The translations under genes and the position numbers were made by a program. Under the pieces are notes generated by a model. It saw only the letters and a program-made list of their open reading frames with translations. It was not told the DNA's origin and did not search any database. From Burkholderia catarinensis (lineage in GTDB: Bacteria; Pseudomonadota; Gammaproteobacteria; Burkholderiales; Burkholderiaceae), in the NCBI RefSeq assembly GCF_001883705.2, contig NZ_MDEQ02000019.1, positions 1-64,000 on the forward strand: a DNA stretch of 64,000 nt, given 5' to 3'. Below are positions 8,028 to 16,323 of the stretch, piece by piece. Position 1 is the first letter of the stretch. Every line of letters starts with the position of its first letter.

Positions 8028-8564
8028 ATGCGACCCAGCATCGACACGGTGTTTCCGGTCAACGACGTCTTTTCATACGAACGGGAAAAGCACTTGGGCG
8101 AAGTGCACAATTTCGTGATGGTTCAGGAGCGCGAACGCGAATGGTCGCTCGAGCGCGCCATCGAAGCATGCCGGCGGCTGGTGGACGACGCGTATCGGGA
8201 ATTCAGGCGCCTGCAGGGCGCGCTGCGGCAAACCGACGTGTTGCCGAAATCGGCCGGCGAGCGGGAATGGCGGCAACTCGAACACTACGTCGGGATGTGG
8301 CACGACCTGATTATCGGTCAAGCCAATGCGCGGCCCCGCTGTGGTCCTATCGCTGGAACCGAACGCACGTCGCGAGTTGCGCCGCCCGTTTGCGAACTGT
8401 ACGAGCACGTTGTCATTGCCGACTGCGCTTACGCCCACAGCGCTGCCATTTGCGATCTATCCCCCACCAGTGCAATTCCAAACAAGAAAGCGTCCCGTCG
8501 CATGCATAGGGGGCCACTTTACAAAGTGATCGATACCGACTCTATCTTCGGAAGAGCGGCGTAA
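8028..8564 (+). pseudogene. Terpene synthase C-terminal remnant
   Basis: The frame from 8028 contains, at residues 12-20, NDVFSYERE followed by HLGEVHNFVMV. This is the Mg-binding NSE motif (NDxxSxxxE) and following helix of class I terpene cyclases. The next helices (SLERAIEACRRLVDDAYREF, then WRQLEHYVGMWHDLIIGQAN) also fit the family's C-terminal end. About two thirds of the enzyme is missing: no aspartate-rich DDxxD motif and no N-terminal alpha-helical core precede it, only short tandem repeats. Similarity fades after about 8330, where the frame appears shifted; the rest of this open frame is probably not protein-coding, and its end overlaps the next gene. It is read as a decayed or deletion-truncated gene. 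Confidence 0.65.
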
Positions 8565-9117
8565 CGATACGCTCGAGGCGCTCGGCGGTCCAAGACGGTT
8601 GCGAATCATCCCAGCCGTTGTCGACAAGGAACCCGTTCCGGTCGATCGTAAAGCTCACCGGAATCCGCCACATGCGCCCGTAGCCTCCAGCATATGCACT
8701 GCCCAGCAGGCCCACCGGAAAGCTCAGATTGGCCGCCACCTGCCGCACCTCAGCAAGATTGTCCGGCCCGTCGAGGCTGAAGCCGAGCACCCGCAAACCG
8801 TTCGCCGCGTGGCGTGCGGCATACGCGGACAACAGCGGCAGTTCGGTCCGGCAGGGCTCACACCATGTGGCCCAGAAGGTCAGGATGACCACATTGCCCC
8901 GCAAGTCCTCGCTGGCGATGCTTTGTCCGTCAAGCGTGTGCAGGACGAGGCCGGGTGCGGGACGGCCAACTGTCAGACTGCTGGCCTGCGCCGCCGGCAG
9001 CCATCCGCTGACGCTGGCGCCCAGTGCAAGACCACCGACCATGCGCAGCCAGTTGCGCCTCGACCGGCCACGCCCAGCGCACCGCGAGTGGTCAACGCCG
9101 AAACCGTCAGAATGCAT
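8542..9117 (-). CDS. TlpA/ResA-like thiol-disulfide oxidoreductase
   Basis: A 191-residue periplasmic thioredoxin-fold protein. The active site WCEPC (Cys86, Cys89) lies in a normal TlpA context (VVILTFWATWCEPC). The N-terminus has a twin-arginine-like signal, SRRNWLRM at residues 19-26, then a hydrophobic stretch and AQA cleavage site near residue 45. The ATG at 9117 overlaps the end of the upstream outer-membrane-protein gene by 11 bases, implying an operon. TlpA proteins reduce disulfides in periplasmic partners such as cytochrome or copper proteins; the likely partner here is the cysteine-bearing protein encoded upstream, which is inference. Confidence 0.88.
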   Translation of the reverse strand: MHSDGFGVDHSRCAGRGRSRRNWLRMVGGLALGASVSGWLPAAQASSLTVGRPAPGLVLHTLDGQSIASEDLRGNVVILTFWATWCEPCRTELPLLSAYAARHAANGLRVLGFSLDGPDNLAEVRQVAANLSFPVGLLGSAYAGGYGRMWRIPVSFTIDRNGFLVDNGWDDSQPSWTAERLERIVTPLFRR

Positions 9118-10174
9118 AGCTCGCCCCCACCGTGCCCGACCAGCGCGGAAACAGCTGATAGCCGCTAAGCCGGCTATACAGTGCCTTCTGGACGAACGCA
9201 TAAACGTTCAGGTTCGTCACGACGTTCACCGTCACGCCGGGCGACAGATAAACGACCGTGCCGGCCGTGTTGCCGGTGTCGGCGAGCGCGCCTTGGTCCG
9301 AGCCCTTTCGGGTCACGTTGATCTGGAGCTGCGGGACGATCTTCGGGTTCGCCTCGTAGCGCAGGCCGATACTGACCGTCGCCTGGTTGCCGGGCCGGAA
9401 GTCTTCGCCGAGGCCGCGAAGATTCTCGATTACTGCAGCCTGAAATTGGCCGTTGATAAACGCGTCGAAGTTCTGGCTGATCGGCTGGTAGTAGTAGCCA
9501 CCGACGATCAGATCGGTACTGCCGGTGCCAGGCTGCAGGCTCGTATCAAGCGTCTGTCCGTTCGTGCTGTTCGGGCCTGACGAGAAGAACACCGGGCTGC
9601 GCCCGACGGTAGCGCCCGTCAGCACATTCTGGCCACCGTACTTTCCAGTCGGCAGCTTGACTCCCAGCTGCACGCCGAGATTGCGGGTCGGCAGGAAGCC
9701 CTGATAGCTGGCGATCAGCTTGACGTCGCCCAGCCCCTTGCTCGTGACGCCACTCAAATTGTCGGGTGTGAGCTGGTCCGGTGTGGCATTCCCGAATGTC
9801 GAGTGGCCGCGATCGACGAACGGCACGATCGCGCTGAAGTTCCACTTGGGGTTCGGGCTGTAGTTGATGCCCAGATTCCAGTAGCGGTTGATCGTCTGGT
9901 GCTCGACCTCCTGACTGCCGCCCGCCGCATTAATCGCCGCCGGTACGGCGGGCGAAACCGCACGCGTTCCGTTACGCAACTGGTTCTGCGGAATGAAGGT
10001 GTAATCCAGGCTGATACGCCAGCCCGGCATCGCCGAATAACCCGTCGCGGCATCCGTGCTCAGCGAGCAGCCACAGGTCGCGCAAGCGTGGGCGGCAACG
10101 GGTAGGGTCAGGCCAGTCAAGCAGGCGAGCGTAGCCAATGCCGCGTCGACGGCTTTCTTCGATTCGATTCGCAT
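9107..10174 (-). CDS. Putative outer-membrane beta-barrel protein with N-terminal CxxCxC
   Basis: A 355-residue protein of unknown function. It has a signal peptide ending AHA at residue 30, and the mature protein would begin with Cys31-Ala-Thr-Cys34-Gly-Cys36. The rest alternates short amphipathic strands (WRISLDYTF, WNLGINYS, WNFSAIVPFVDRG, LQINVTRKG) and ends SYAF, the terminal phenylalanine typical of outer-membrane barrels. The cysteine cluster could bind a metal or be a substrate for the TlpA-like protein encoded immediately downstream with an 11-base overlap. It resembles proteins annotated simply as transporter or MetA-pathway barrel proteins; no specific function can be given. Confidence 0.75.
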   Translation of the reverse strand: MRIESKKAVDAALATLACLTGLTLPVAAHACATCGCSLSTDAATGYSAMPGWRISLDYTFIPQNQLRNGTRAVSPAVPAAINAAGGSQEVEHQTINRYWNLGINYSPNPKWNFSAIVPFVDRGHSTFGNATPDQLTPDNLSGVTSKGLGDVKLIASYQGFLPTRNLGVQLGVKLPTGKYGGQNVLTGATVGRSPVFFSSGPNSTNGQTLDTSLQPGTGSTDLIVGGYYYQPISQNFDAFINGQFQAAVIENLRGLGEDFRPGNQATVSIGLRYEANPKIVPQLQINVTRKGSDQGALADTGNTAGTVVYLSPGVTVNVVTNLNVYAFVQKALYSRLSGYQLFPRWSGTVGASYAF

Positions 10175-10323
10175 GTCGTTCCTCTCTCATGTCGTGTGCA
10201 CGCACGCGAGCAGTCCGCAGCGTTGCGGACGCACGGTGCGAATGTCCCGATTGCCGGCTCGCAGCCGCAGGCGTTTCGCGCGATGCGGAGGAGCCTGTCC
10301 GGATCAACGGCTGGGGGACTACG

Positions 10324-10683
10324 TCAGAGGTAGAACGGCGAATCCCGGGGACGGCCCGCCCTGGAGATATCCCGAAAGACGAACGGGAGCGAAGCTGGGG
10401 GGACTGCGACGGCAGAGCTTGGAACCTCCAGCCATTGCGACAAGGAGGGGGAAGGTGCAGGCGTATGATGCGCGAGCAGATCGCAATAACCGCAAGCAGC
10501 GAAATGGTCTGCCGCAGGTGCGTTGTTTACGTCAGGCTGCCCGTCGGCCGAGCAGATCGACGCGACTGGCGCATTCCGATCGTGGGATACCAGCCCATGA
10601 CTCACGATCGGCGCAATGACGACGAGCCATATGGCGAAAATGCCAAGCCAGGCTGTCGTACGAATGCGGGAACGTGCGGTCAT
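10324..10683 (-). CDS. DUF2946 family membrane-associated protein
   Basis: A 119-residue protein (123 if the upstream in-frame ATG at 10695 is used) with one hydrophobic N-terminal segment (about residues 10-28) and the DUF2946 hallmark CGYCDLLAHH in the middle. Family members tend to sit beside copper or other metal-transport genes, but no activity is established. It is oriented with the barrel-protein and TlpA-like genes downstream, separated by about 150 bases, so the three may act together in periplasmic metal or thiol chemistry. That link is inference. Confidence 0.75.
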   Translation of the reverse strand: MTARSRIRTTAWLGIFAIWLVVIAPIVSHGLVSHDRNAPVASICSADGQPDVNNAPAADHFAACGYCDLLAHHTPAPSPSLSQWLEVPSSAVAVPPASLPFVFRDISRAGRPRDSPFYL

Positions 10684-10695
10684 GATGAGCGGCAT

Positions 10696-11176
10696 CGGGA
10701 CGGTGGCAGGATGCTAGCCGGAGCGAGCTTTGGCCACCGGGAAATCACGGCTGGCACGATGCAACAACGCCCCGGACGATTCCCGGCGGATGCACGTTCC
10801 AGATCGACCGCCGAGATCAAGCAGCCGCTTGCCATCACGATCGTGCTGCGGATCGGTACGCGCAAGCTGCCCGCCCCTCCTGTTCGACTTCATTTAGCCG
10901 TCCCCCGACGAGTCGATTCGCTACGCGGCGCCGAAGTCACATACGATGCCCGGAGCCTTCCGATTTCCGCATACGACAATGCAAACGACGTGCCATGTGG
11001 AGCAAATGTCCGCTGCAACGACACGTCAGGCATATGCGAAAAAAACGCCGTCGTGCGAATCGACTGGTTTGTTTCAAACTCGCAACGTCATCGCGGACTT
11101 CGTGCGAAACATGTCAGATACCATGCTTCAAGCGGACCTTCTTGCAAGGTGACGTCTGTCGAATACAGCCACTTGC
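10696..11176. other. Non-coding or decayed stretch, about 480 bp
   Basis: No open frame here resembles a protein I recognise. Base composition becomes more AT-rich towards 10950-11170 than in the flanking core genes. It lies between the DUF2946 gene and an integrase fragment beside tRNA-Cys, so it is probably residue of an excised or decayed island. Confidence 0.5.
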
Positions 11177-11377
11177 CTACTTCGCAAGATGTACCCCATC
11201 GAGCTGGCACAACACCGTTGGCACGATGCCAGCGTCGAGCAGCTGCTCAAGGCGAGCGACATACGCGTCACCCTCTTCTTCTGATTGGAACGTCAGGGAA
11301 AGTGGCTTTGGGAGGAGCTTCGAACGTCGGATGATGTATTCCCACGTTCCGGAGGGTCGTAATCGCTTGGTCGCCAT
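11177..11377 (-). pseudogene. Phage-type integrase, N-terminal fragment
   Basis: The 66-residue frame begins MATKRLRPSGTWEYIIRR and continues LPKPLSLTFQSEEEGDAYVARLEQLLDAGIVP, matching the N-terminal arm/SAM-like start of tyrosine recombinases common in proteobacterial islands. It stops at residue 66, with no core-binding or catalytic domain, and no continuation was seen in other frames downstream. It starts about 170 bases from the 3' end of tRNA-Cys, the usual place for an integrase after tRNA-targeted insertion. It is therefore read as a scar of a lost genomic island. Confidence 0.65.
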
Positions 11378-11501
11378 GCGCGGACGCGAGCCTATACGGC
11401 CAAAGAGCCGACTTAGGCGTGGCTACGCGTGTTTGTTGAGTGGTTAGAGGCGACTTTGCACCACTCCAGGCGACACTCTTATAAGAATGAAAGCGGAGCA
11501 G

Positions 11502-11536
11502 AAAAAAGAAAAAGCCCTGATTTCTCAGGGCTTTTT
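11502..11536 (-). terminator. Terminator downstream of tRNA-Cys
   Basis: A perfect 8-bp stem (AGCCCTGA/TCAGGGCT, 11513-11532) with a 4-base loop. Read on the minus strand it is followed by a T-rich run; there is also a T-run on the plus strand, so it could act in both directions. Confidence 0.85.
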
Positions 11537-11547
11537 CTCTTCTTACT

Positions 11548-11621
11548 TGGAGGCGCGAGCCGGAGTCGAACCGGCCTAAACGGCTTTGCAGGCCGCTGCA
11601 TAACCGCTTTGCTATCGCGCC
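11548..11621 (-). tRNA. tRNA-Cys (GCA)
   Basis: A 74-base tRNA with acceptor GGCGCGA/TCGCGCC, discriminator T and encoded CCA. The anticodon loop reads CTGCAAA, giving anticodon GCA. It is last in a minus-strand series behind three tRNA-Gly and pgsA, the same order as uvrC-pgsA-glyW-cysT in E. coli. Confidence 0.96.
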
Positions 11622-11692
11622 AAAAGCGGGCTGTCCGGATGCCGTGAAGGCAAGCGACAGATTTTTATTCGATGACCACCAGTCCATCAAAT

Positions 11693-11714
11693 AAAAAGGG
11701 AAGCGTGGCTTCCC
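11693..11714 (-). terminator. Terminator-like hairpin after the tRNA-Gly series
   Basis: A 7-bp stem GGGAAGC/GCTTCCC with 3-base loop, followed on the minus strand by five T. It lies between tRNA-Gly and tRNA-Cys, so it may limit read-through to tRNA-Cys. Confidence 0.65.
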
Positions 11715-11721
11715 CATTACT

Positions 11722-11797
11722 TGGAGCGGGAGACGAGTCTCGAACTCGCGACCTCAACCTTGGCAAGGTTGCGCTCTACCAACTGAGCTACTCCCGC
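11722..11797 (-). tRNA. tRNA-Gly (GCC), copy 3
   Basis: A 76-base tRNA with acceptor GCGGGAG/CTCCCGC and encoded CCA; anticodon loop TTGCCAA gives GCC. It is the last of three identical copies in transcription order. Confidence 0.97.
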
Positions 11798-11849
11798 ATT
11801 GTCCTGCATTTGCAGCGCCTTGCCGTACAACACGCTGCCAGAAAAATCC

Positions 11850-11925
11850 TGGAGCGGGAGACGAGTCTCGAACTCGCGACCTCAACCTTGGCAAGGTTGC
11901 GCTCTACCAACTGAGCTACTCCCGC
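11850..11925 (-). tRNA. tRNA-Gly (GCC), copy 2
   Basis: Identical in sequence to its two neighbours, 128 bases start-to-start from each. The 52-base spacers on both sides are nearly identical, differing at a few positions. Confidence 0.97.
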
Positions 11926-11977
11926 ATTTGTCCTGCATCTGCAGCGCTTTGCCGTGCAACACGCTGCCAGAAAAATC

Positions 11978-12053
11978 TGGAGCGGGAGACGAGTCTCGAA
12001 CTCGCGACCTCAACCTTGGCAAGGTTGCGCTCTACCAACTGAGCTACTCCCGC
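11978..12053 (-). tRNA. tRNA-Gly (GCC), copy 1
   Basis: First of three identical tRNA-Gly genes in transcription order, about 140 bases downstream of pgsA on the same strand. Encoded CCA, anticodon GCC. Confidence 0.97.
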
Positions 12054-12192
12054 ATGTTGCGCTACTGCTTCTCCGTCACACCTACTTCGCCGTGCAGCGG
12101 AGAAGCGAGATTATGTCCAAGGCACATTCGTATGTCAAGGGCTTTTCCAGCCCTTTTTCCAAAAACCTGCGCCGCCGAACACGTGGCGCAGG

Positions 12193-12780
12193 TCACGCAC
12201 CACCGCGTTCGCGAATCTGCGGCCACGCAAGCTTCATGTAGTACAGCATCGACCAGATCGTCAGCACCGCCGCGAGATACATCAGCCACTCGCCCCACAC
12301 GCGCGTGTCGATCGTCACGATGCCGAACGGCAGCGGACCGTAGAACAGCAGCATCGGGATCGCGATCATCTGACACGCGGTCTTGAACTTGCCGAGCTGG
12401 TTCACCGCGACGCTCTTCGACGCGCCGATCTGCGCCATCCACTCGCGCAGCGCCGAAATCGCGATCTCGCGGCCGACGATCACGAGCGCGATCGCCGCGT
12501 CGACCCGTGAAATCTGCACGAGGATCAGCAGCGCGGCCGTCACCATCAGCTTGTCCGCCACCGGATCGAGAAATGCGCCGAACGACGACGTCTGGTTCCA
12601 CTTGCGCGCGAGAAACCCGTCGAACCAGTCGGTCAACGCGGCGAGGATGAAGATCGCCGCGGCCGCGAGATTGCGGTGCGCGCCGCCCATCACCGTGTCC
12701 GGCAGATAGAACACGCCGACGACGAGCGGAATCAGCACGATCCGTACCCACGTCAGGAAAATCGGGAAATTGAACGGCAT
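12193..12780 (-). CDS. pgsA: CDP-diacylglycerol--glycerol-3-phosphate 3-phosphatidyltransferase
   Basis: PgsA makes phosphatidylglycerophosphate, the committed step to phosphatidylglycerol and cardiolipin, in the inner membrane. The 195-residue product carries the full CDP-alcohol phosphotransferase motif DG-x2-AR-x8-G-x3-D-x3-D (DGFLARKWNQ through FLDPVADK, about residues 52-74) and several membrane segments. The ATG at 12780 (MPFNFPIFLTWVRI) is the family start; an upstream in-frame ATG adds unrelated sequence. It follows uvrC with a 111-base gap and precedes the tRNA-Gly/Cys series. Confidence 0.95.
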   Translation of the reverse strand: MPFNFPIFLTWVRIVLIPLVVGVFYLPDTVMGGAHRNLAAAAIFILAALTDWFDGFLARKWNQTSSFGAFLDPVADKLMVTAALLILVQISRVDAAIALVIVGREIAISALREWMAQIGASKSVAVNQLGKFKTACQMIAIPMLLFYGPLPFGIVTIDTRVWGEWLMYLAAVLTIWSMLYYMKLAWPQIRERGGA

Positions 12781-12891
12781 GGCATGCGGGACAGTAAAGG
12801 ATTCGCAATTGTGCCGTGTCGACCGGCCTGCCACAAGAACGCGAAAACGGAACGCGAAAACGCGGGCAAGGCAGCCGGCCGCACGGGCGTG

Positions 12892-14925
12892 TCAGTGAAG
12901 CTGCTTGTAAATCTGCTCCGCGAGCGCGTGCGAGATGCCCTCGACGCTCGCGAGCTCCTCGACGCTCGCGGCAACGACGCCGCGCAACCCGCCGAACCGC
13001 GCGAGCAGCCGCTGCCGGCGCTTCGCACCGATGCCTTCGAGCTCCTCGAGCCGCGACGTCTGGCGCGCCTTCGCCCGCTTTGCGCGCATGCCGGTGATCG
13101 CGAAGCGGTGCGCCTCGTCGCGGATCTGCGCGACGAGCATCAGCGCGGCGCTCTCCTTGCCGAGTTCGAGCGGCGTGCGGCCGTCCGCGAACACGAGCGT
13201 CTCGAGGCCGACCTTGCGCCCCTCGCCTTTCGCGACGCCAACCAGCATCGACGTGTCGAGGCCGAGTTCGGTAAACACCTGGCGCGCGATTTCGACCTGA
13301 CCCTTGCCGCCGTCGATCAGCACGATGTCCGGCAGCAGGCTCGACGCCTCGGCCTGGCGCGTCGACTCGCCGTCGATGCCGGCCGCATCGTCGGCAGCCG
13401 CCGCCTGCGCGGCCTGTTCGACCATCTTCTCGTAGCGGCGCGTGAGCACCTGCCGCATCGCCGCGTAATCGTCGCCCGGCGTGATCCCGGTGATGTTGTA
13501 GCGGCGGTACTCGCCCGACTGCATCTTGTGATGGTGGTAGACGACGCACGACGCCTGCGTCGCCTCACCCATCGTATGGCTGATGTCGAAGCATTCGATC
13601 CGCAGCGTCGCGAGATCGTCGCATTCGAAGCTGAGCGTCTCCGCGAGCGCGCGCGTGCGCGCCTGCTGCGAACCTTGTTCGGACAGCAGCCGGGCGAGCG
13701 CGATCTGCGCATTCTGTTCGGCCATCGACAGCCACGCGCGCCGTTGCCCCTGCGGCTGCCGCACCAGTGACACCTTGTGCCCGGCCTGCTCCGACAGCAG
13801 TTCGAGCAGGTCGCGGCTCGCGGGCGCATGGCTGACGACGAGCACGGGCGGCACGCGATTGCCGAGATAGTGCTGCGCGATGAACGCGTCGAGCACCTCG
13901 GCCTCGATCGACGCCACCGCATCGCCGCGCGCGCCGCCGGCTTCTTCCGCGGGCTGGTCGGGCAACACGTCGACGGGCACGTCGGCCGCCTCCGCCAACT
14001 CGGACTCGCCGCCGAGGCCGCCCTCGGCGAGCGTCAACGCGCTTTCGACGTGCGTCGGGAAATACGCCTTGTCGCCGAGGTGCCGGCCGCCGCGCACCAT
14101 CGCGAGGTTCACGCACACGCGCCCGCCCTGCGCGACAACCGCCAGGATATCGACGTCGCTGTCGCTGCCCACTTCAATCGCCTGCTGGTGCAGCACCGTC
14201 GCCAGCGAACTCATCTGGTTGCGCACGGCCGCCGCCTGCTCGAATTTCAGCTCGGCCGCGAACGCGTGCATCTTCTGCTCGAGCTCCTTCATCACTTCGG
14301 ACTGCCGCCCGAGCAGGAAACGCGCGGCATTCGACACGTCGACCGCGTAATCCTCGCCGGAGATCGCGCCGACGCACGGCGCCGTGCAGCGCCCGATCTG
14401 GTGCAGCAGGCACGGCCGCGTGCGGTTATTGAAGACCGAATCCTCGCAGGTCCGCAACTGGAACACGCGCTGCAGGATCTGGATGCTCTCGCGCACGGCC
14501 CATGCACTCGGGAACGGCCCGAAATACTGGTTCTGCTTGTCGACCGAGCCGCGGTAGTAGGCCATTCGCGGAAAACGGTGCGCGGTGAGCTTCAGGTACG
14601 GATACGACTTGTCGTCGCGAAACAGGATGTTGTAGCGCGGCGCGAGCGCCTTGATCAGGTTGTTCTCGAGCAGCAGCGCCTCGGCCTCCGAGCGCGTGAC
14701 GGTCGTCTCGATGCGCGTGATGCGCGTGACCATCATCGCGATGCGCGGCGACAGCTGCGTCTTCGTGAAATAGCTCGACACGCGCTTTTTCAGGTCGCGC
14801 GCCTTGCCGACGTAGAGCACGGCACCCGCCGTGTCGTAATAGCGATAGACGCCCGGCATGTGCGGCAACTGCGCAAGGATCTTCTTCGGTTCGAACGGAG
14901 TATCGGAGGCTTCTGGGGATGTCAT
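12892..14925 (-). CDS. uvrC: Excinuclease ABC subunit C
   Basis: UvrC makes both incisions around DNA lesions in nucleotide excision repair. The 677-residue protein has the N-terminal GIY-YIG nuclease (about 20-98; GVYRYYD then YVGKARDLKKRV), a UVR motif near 205-240, the UvrC RNase H-like endonuclease domain (about 385-590, with ECFDISHTMG and LPDIVLIDGGKGQ) and C-terminal HhH repeats (LEGIGAKRRQRLL). It is about 65 residues longer than the E. coli enzyme; acidic/Ala-rich inserts near 300-340 and 520-540 account for this. Divergent from earP, upstream of pgsA. Confidence 0.97.
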   Translation of the reverse strand: MTSPEASDTPFEPKKILAQLPHMPGVYRYYDTAGAVLYVGKARDLKKRVSSYFTKTQLSPRIAMMVTRITRIETTVTRSEAEALLLENNLIKALAPRYNILFRDDKSYPYLKLTAHRFPRMAYYRGSVDKQNQYFGPFPSAWAVRESIQILQRVFQLRTCEDSVFNNRTRPCLLHQIGRCTAPCVGAISGEDYAVDVSNAARFLLGRQSEVMKELEQKMHAFAAELKFEQAAAVRNQMSSLATVLHQQAIEVGSDSDVDILAVVAQGGRVCVNLAMVRGGRHLGDKAYFPTHVESALTLAEGGLGGESELAEAADVPVDVLPDQPAEEAGGARGDAVASIEAEVLDAFIAQHYLGNRVPPVLVVSHAPASRDLLELLSEQAGHKVSLVRQPQGQRRAWLSMAEQNAQIALARLLSEQGSQQARTRALAETLSFECDDLATLRIECFDISHTMGEATQASCVVYHHHKMQSGEYRRYNITGITPGDDYAAMRQVLTRRYEKMVEQAAQAAAADDAAGIDGESTRQAEASSLLPDIVLIDGGKGQVEIARQVFTELGLDTSMLVGVAKGEGRKVGLETLVFADGRTPLELGKESAALMLVAQIRDEAHRFAITGMRAKRAKARQTSRLEELEGIGAKRRQRLLARFGGLRGVVAASVEELASVEGISHALAEQIYKQLH

Positions 14926-14941
14926 GCGTGATCCGGGCGCC

Positions 14942-14969
14942 TTGTAACGCGGAACGGGTCTATTAGAAT
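14942..14969 (+). promoter_or_regulatory. Putative promoter of earP
   Basis: TTGTAA and TAGAAT separated by 16 bases lie about 33 bases before the earP start, in the divergent uvrC/earP gap. Confidence 0.4.
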
Positions 14970-15001
14970 CGCCAGTTTAGAGCATTCACCGGCCCGCTTC
15001 G

Positions 15002-16195
15002 ATGCCACGTACCACCGCTGCCCCCTTATCCGCCGCGCCGCTCGCGCCGGACGAACCGATCGCCTGCGACCTCTTCTGCACGGTGATCGACAATTTCGGC
15101 GACATCGGCGTGTGCTGGCGCGTCGCGCGCCAGCTCGCACACGAACACGGCTGGCAGGTTCGCCTGTTCGTCGATGACCTGCGCACGTTCGCGCGCCTGC
15201 TGCCGGGGATCGATCCCGACGCGACGCGGCAGACGGTCGACACGATCGTGATCGAGCACTGGCATGCGGAAGTCGGCGACGCGCTGGAGATCGCCGATGT
15301 GGTGATCGAGGCATTCGCGTGCGAACTGCCCGGTGCGTATCTCGCGGCGATGGCGCGCCGCGCGCGCCGTCCGGTGTGGATCAACCTCGAATACCTGAGC
15401 GCCGAGGACTGGGTCGCCGACTTCCATTTGCGGCCGTCGCCGCATCCGCGCTACCCGCTGCTGAAGACGTTCTTCTTCCCGGGCCTGTCGGCCGGCACGG
15501 GCGGCGTCCTGAAGGAGCACGACCTCGATGCGCGGCGCACGGCCTTCGAGACCGACCCGGCAGCGCGCGCCGCGTGGTGGCAGCGCGCGACCGGCGGCGC
15601 GCCGCCGGCGCCCGGCACGACGGTCGTCAGCCTGTTCGCGTACGAGAATCCGGCCGTCGACGCGCTGCTCGCGCAGTGGCGCGACGGCCCGTCGCCGGTC
15701 GTCGCGCTCGTACCGGCCGGCCGCGTGTCGCCGGCCGTCGCGCGCTTTTTCGGGGTCGAGTCGTTCACGGCGGGCGCGCACGCGAGCAGCGGCAACCTGG
15801 CCGCACACGGGCTCGCGTTCGTCCCCCAAACCGACTACGATCCGCTGCTGTGGGTCGCCGACATCAATTTCGTGCGCGGCGAGGATTCGTTCGTCCGCGC
15901 GCAGTGGGCGCGCAAGCCGTTCGTGTGGCACATCTACCCGCAGGCCGACGATGTGCACCTGCCGAAGCTCGACGCCGCGCTCGCGCACCTGTCGGCCGGT
16001 CTCGCCGACGCGCCGCGCGCGGCGCTCGAGCGGTTCTGGCACGCGTGGAACGGCGCCGGCACGCCCGACTGGGCCGATTTCTGGCAACACCGCGCCGCAC
16101 TGGACGCCAACGCGGCCCGCTGGGCCGACGCGCTCGCGGCCGTCGGCGATCTCGCCGGAAAGCTGGCGGAATACGCAAAATCTCAGTTAAAATAA
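15002..16195 (+). CDS. earP: EF-P arginine rhamnosyltransferase
   Basis: EarP transfers rhamnose from dTDP-rhamnose to Arg32 of elongation factor P, activating it for relief of polyproline stalling. The 397-residue protein is a GT-B-fold enzyme: FCTVIDNFGDIGVCWRVARQL at about residues 24-44 contains the conserved catalytic-site Asp, and the C-terminal half has FVRGEDSFVRAQWARKPFVW, the nucleotide-sugar binding region. efp follows 128 bases downstream on the same strand and has the required Arg32, confirming the pairing. The C-terminus is normal. Confidence 0.95.
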   Translation: MPRTTAAPLSAAPLAPDEPIACDLFCTVIDNFGDIGVCWRVARQLAHEHGWQVRLFVDDLRTFARLLPGIDPDATRQTVDTIVIEHWHAEVGDALEIADVVIEAFACELPGAYLAAMARRARRPVWINLEYLSAEDWVADFHLRPSPHPRYPLLKTFFFPGLSAGTGGVLKEHDLDARRTAFETDPAARAAWWQRATGGAPPAPGTTVVSLFAYENPAVDALLAQWRDGPSPVVALVPAGRVSPAVARFFGVESFTAGAHASSGNLAAHGLAFVPQTDYDPLLWVADINFVRGEDSFVRAQWARKPFVWHIYPQADDVHLPKLDAALAHLSAGLADAPRAALERFWHAWNGAGTPDWADFWQHRAALDANAARWADALAAVGDLAGKLAEYAKSQLK

Positions 16196-16323
16196 GCGGT
16201 TATCCGACGGCTGACCACGCAAGCGCTCGCTTTTTGGCGTCCACCGGAATGCACCGCTTGGCGCCTCATCCCTCGCGCAACGCTCAGGCACTTATTTATT
16301 TGATTTGATCAGGACAGTTTTTT

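Larger units (their letters stand above)
11722..12053 (-). repeat. Tandem tRNA-Gly repeat, 128-bp unit
   Basis: Three tRNA genes and two nearly identical 52-base spacers form a regular 128-base period, showing that the copies arose by tandem duplication of tRNA plus spacer. Confidence 0.9.

Noticed and set aside
10138..11334. 398-codon plus-strand open frame across the sparse region
   Set aside because: Overlaps the DUF2946 gene and the integrase fragment on the other strand, has unusual composition and no recognisable domain.
11722..12053. Regular repeats that could suggest a CRISPR array
   Set aside because: The repeated units are complete tRNA-Gly genes with conserved spacers, not short repeats with unique spacers.
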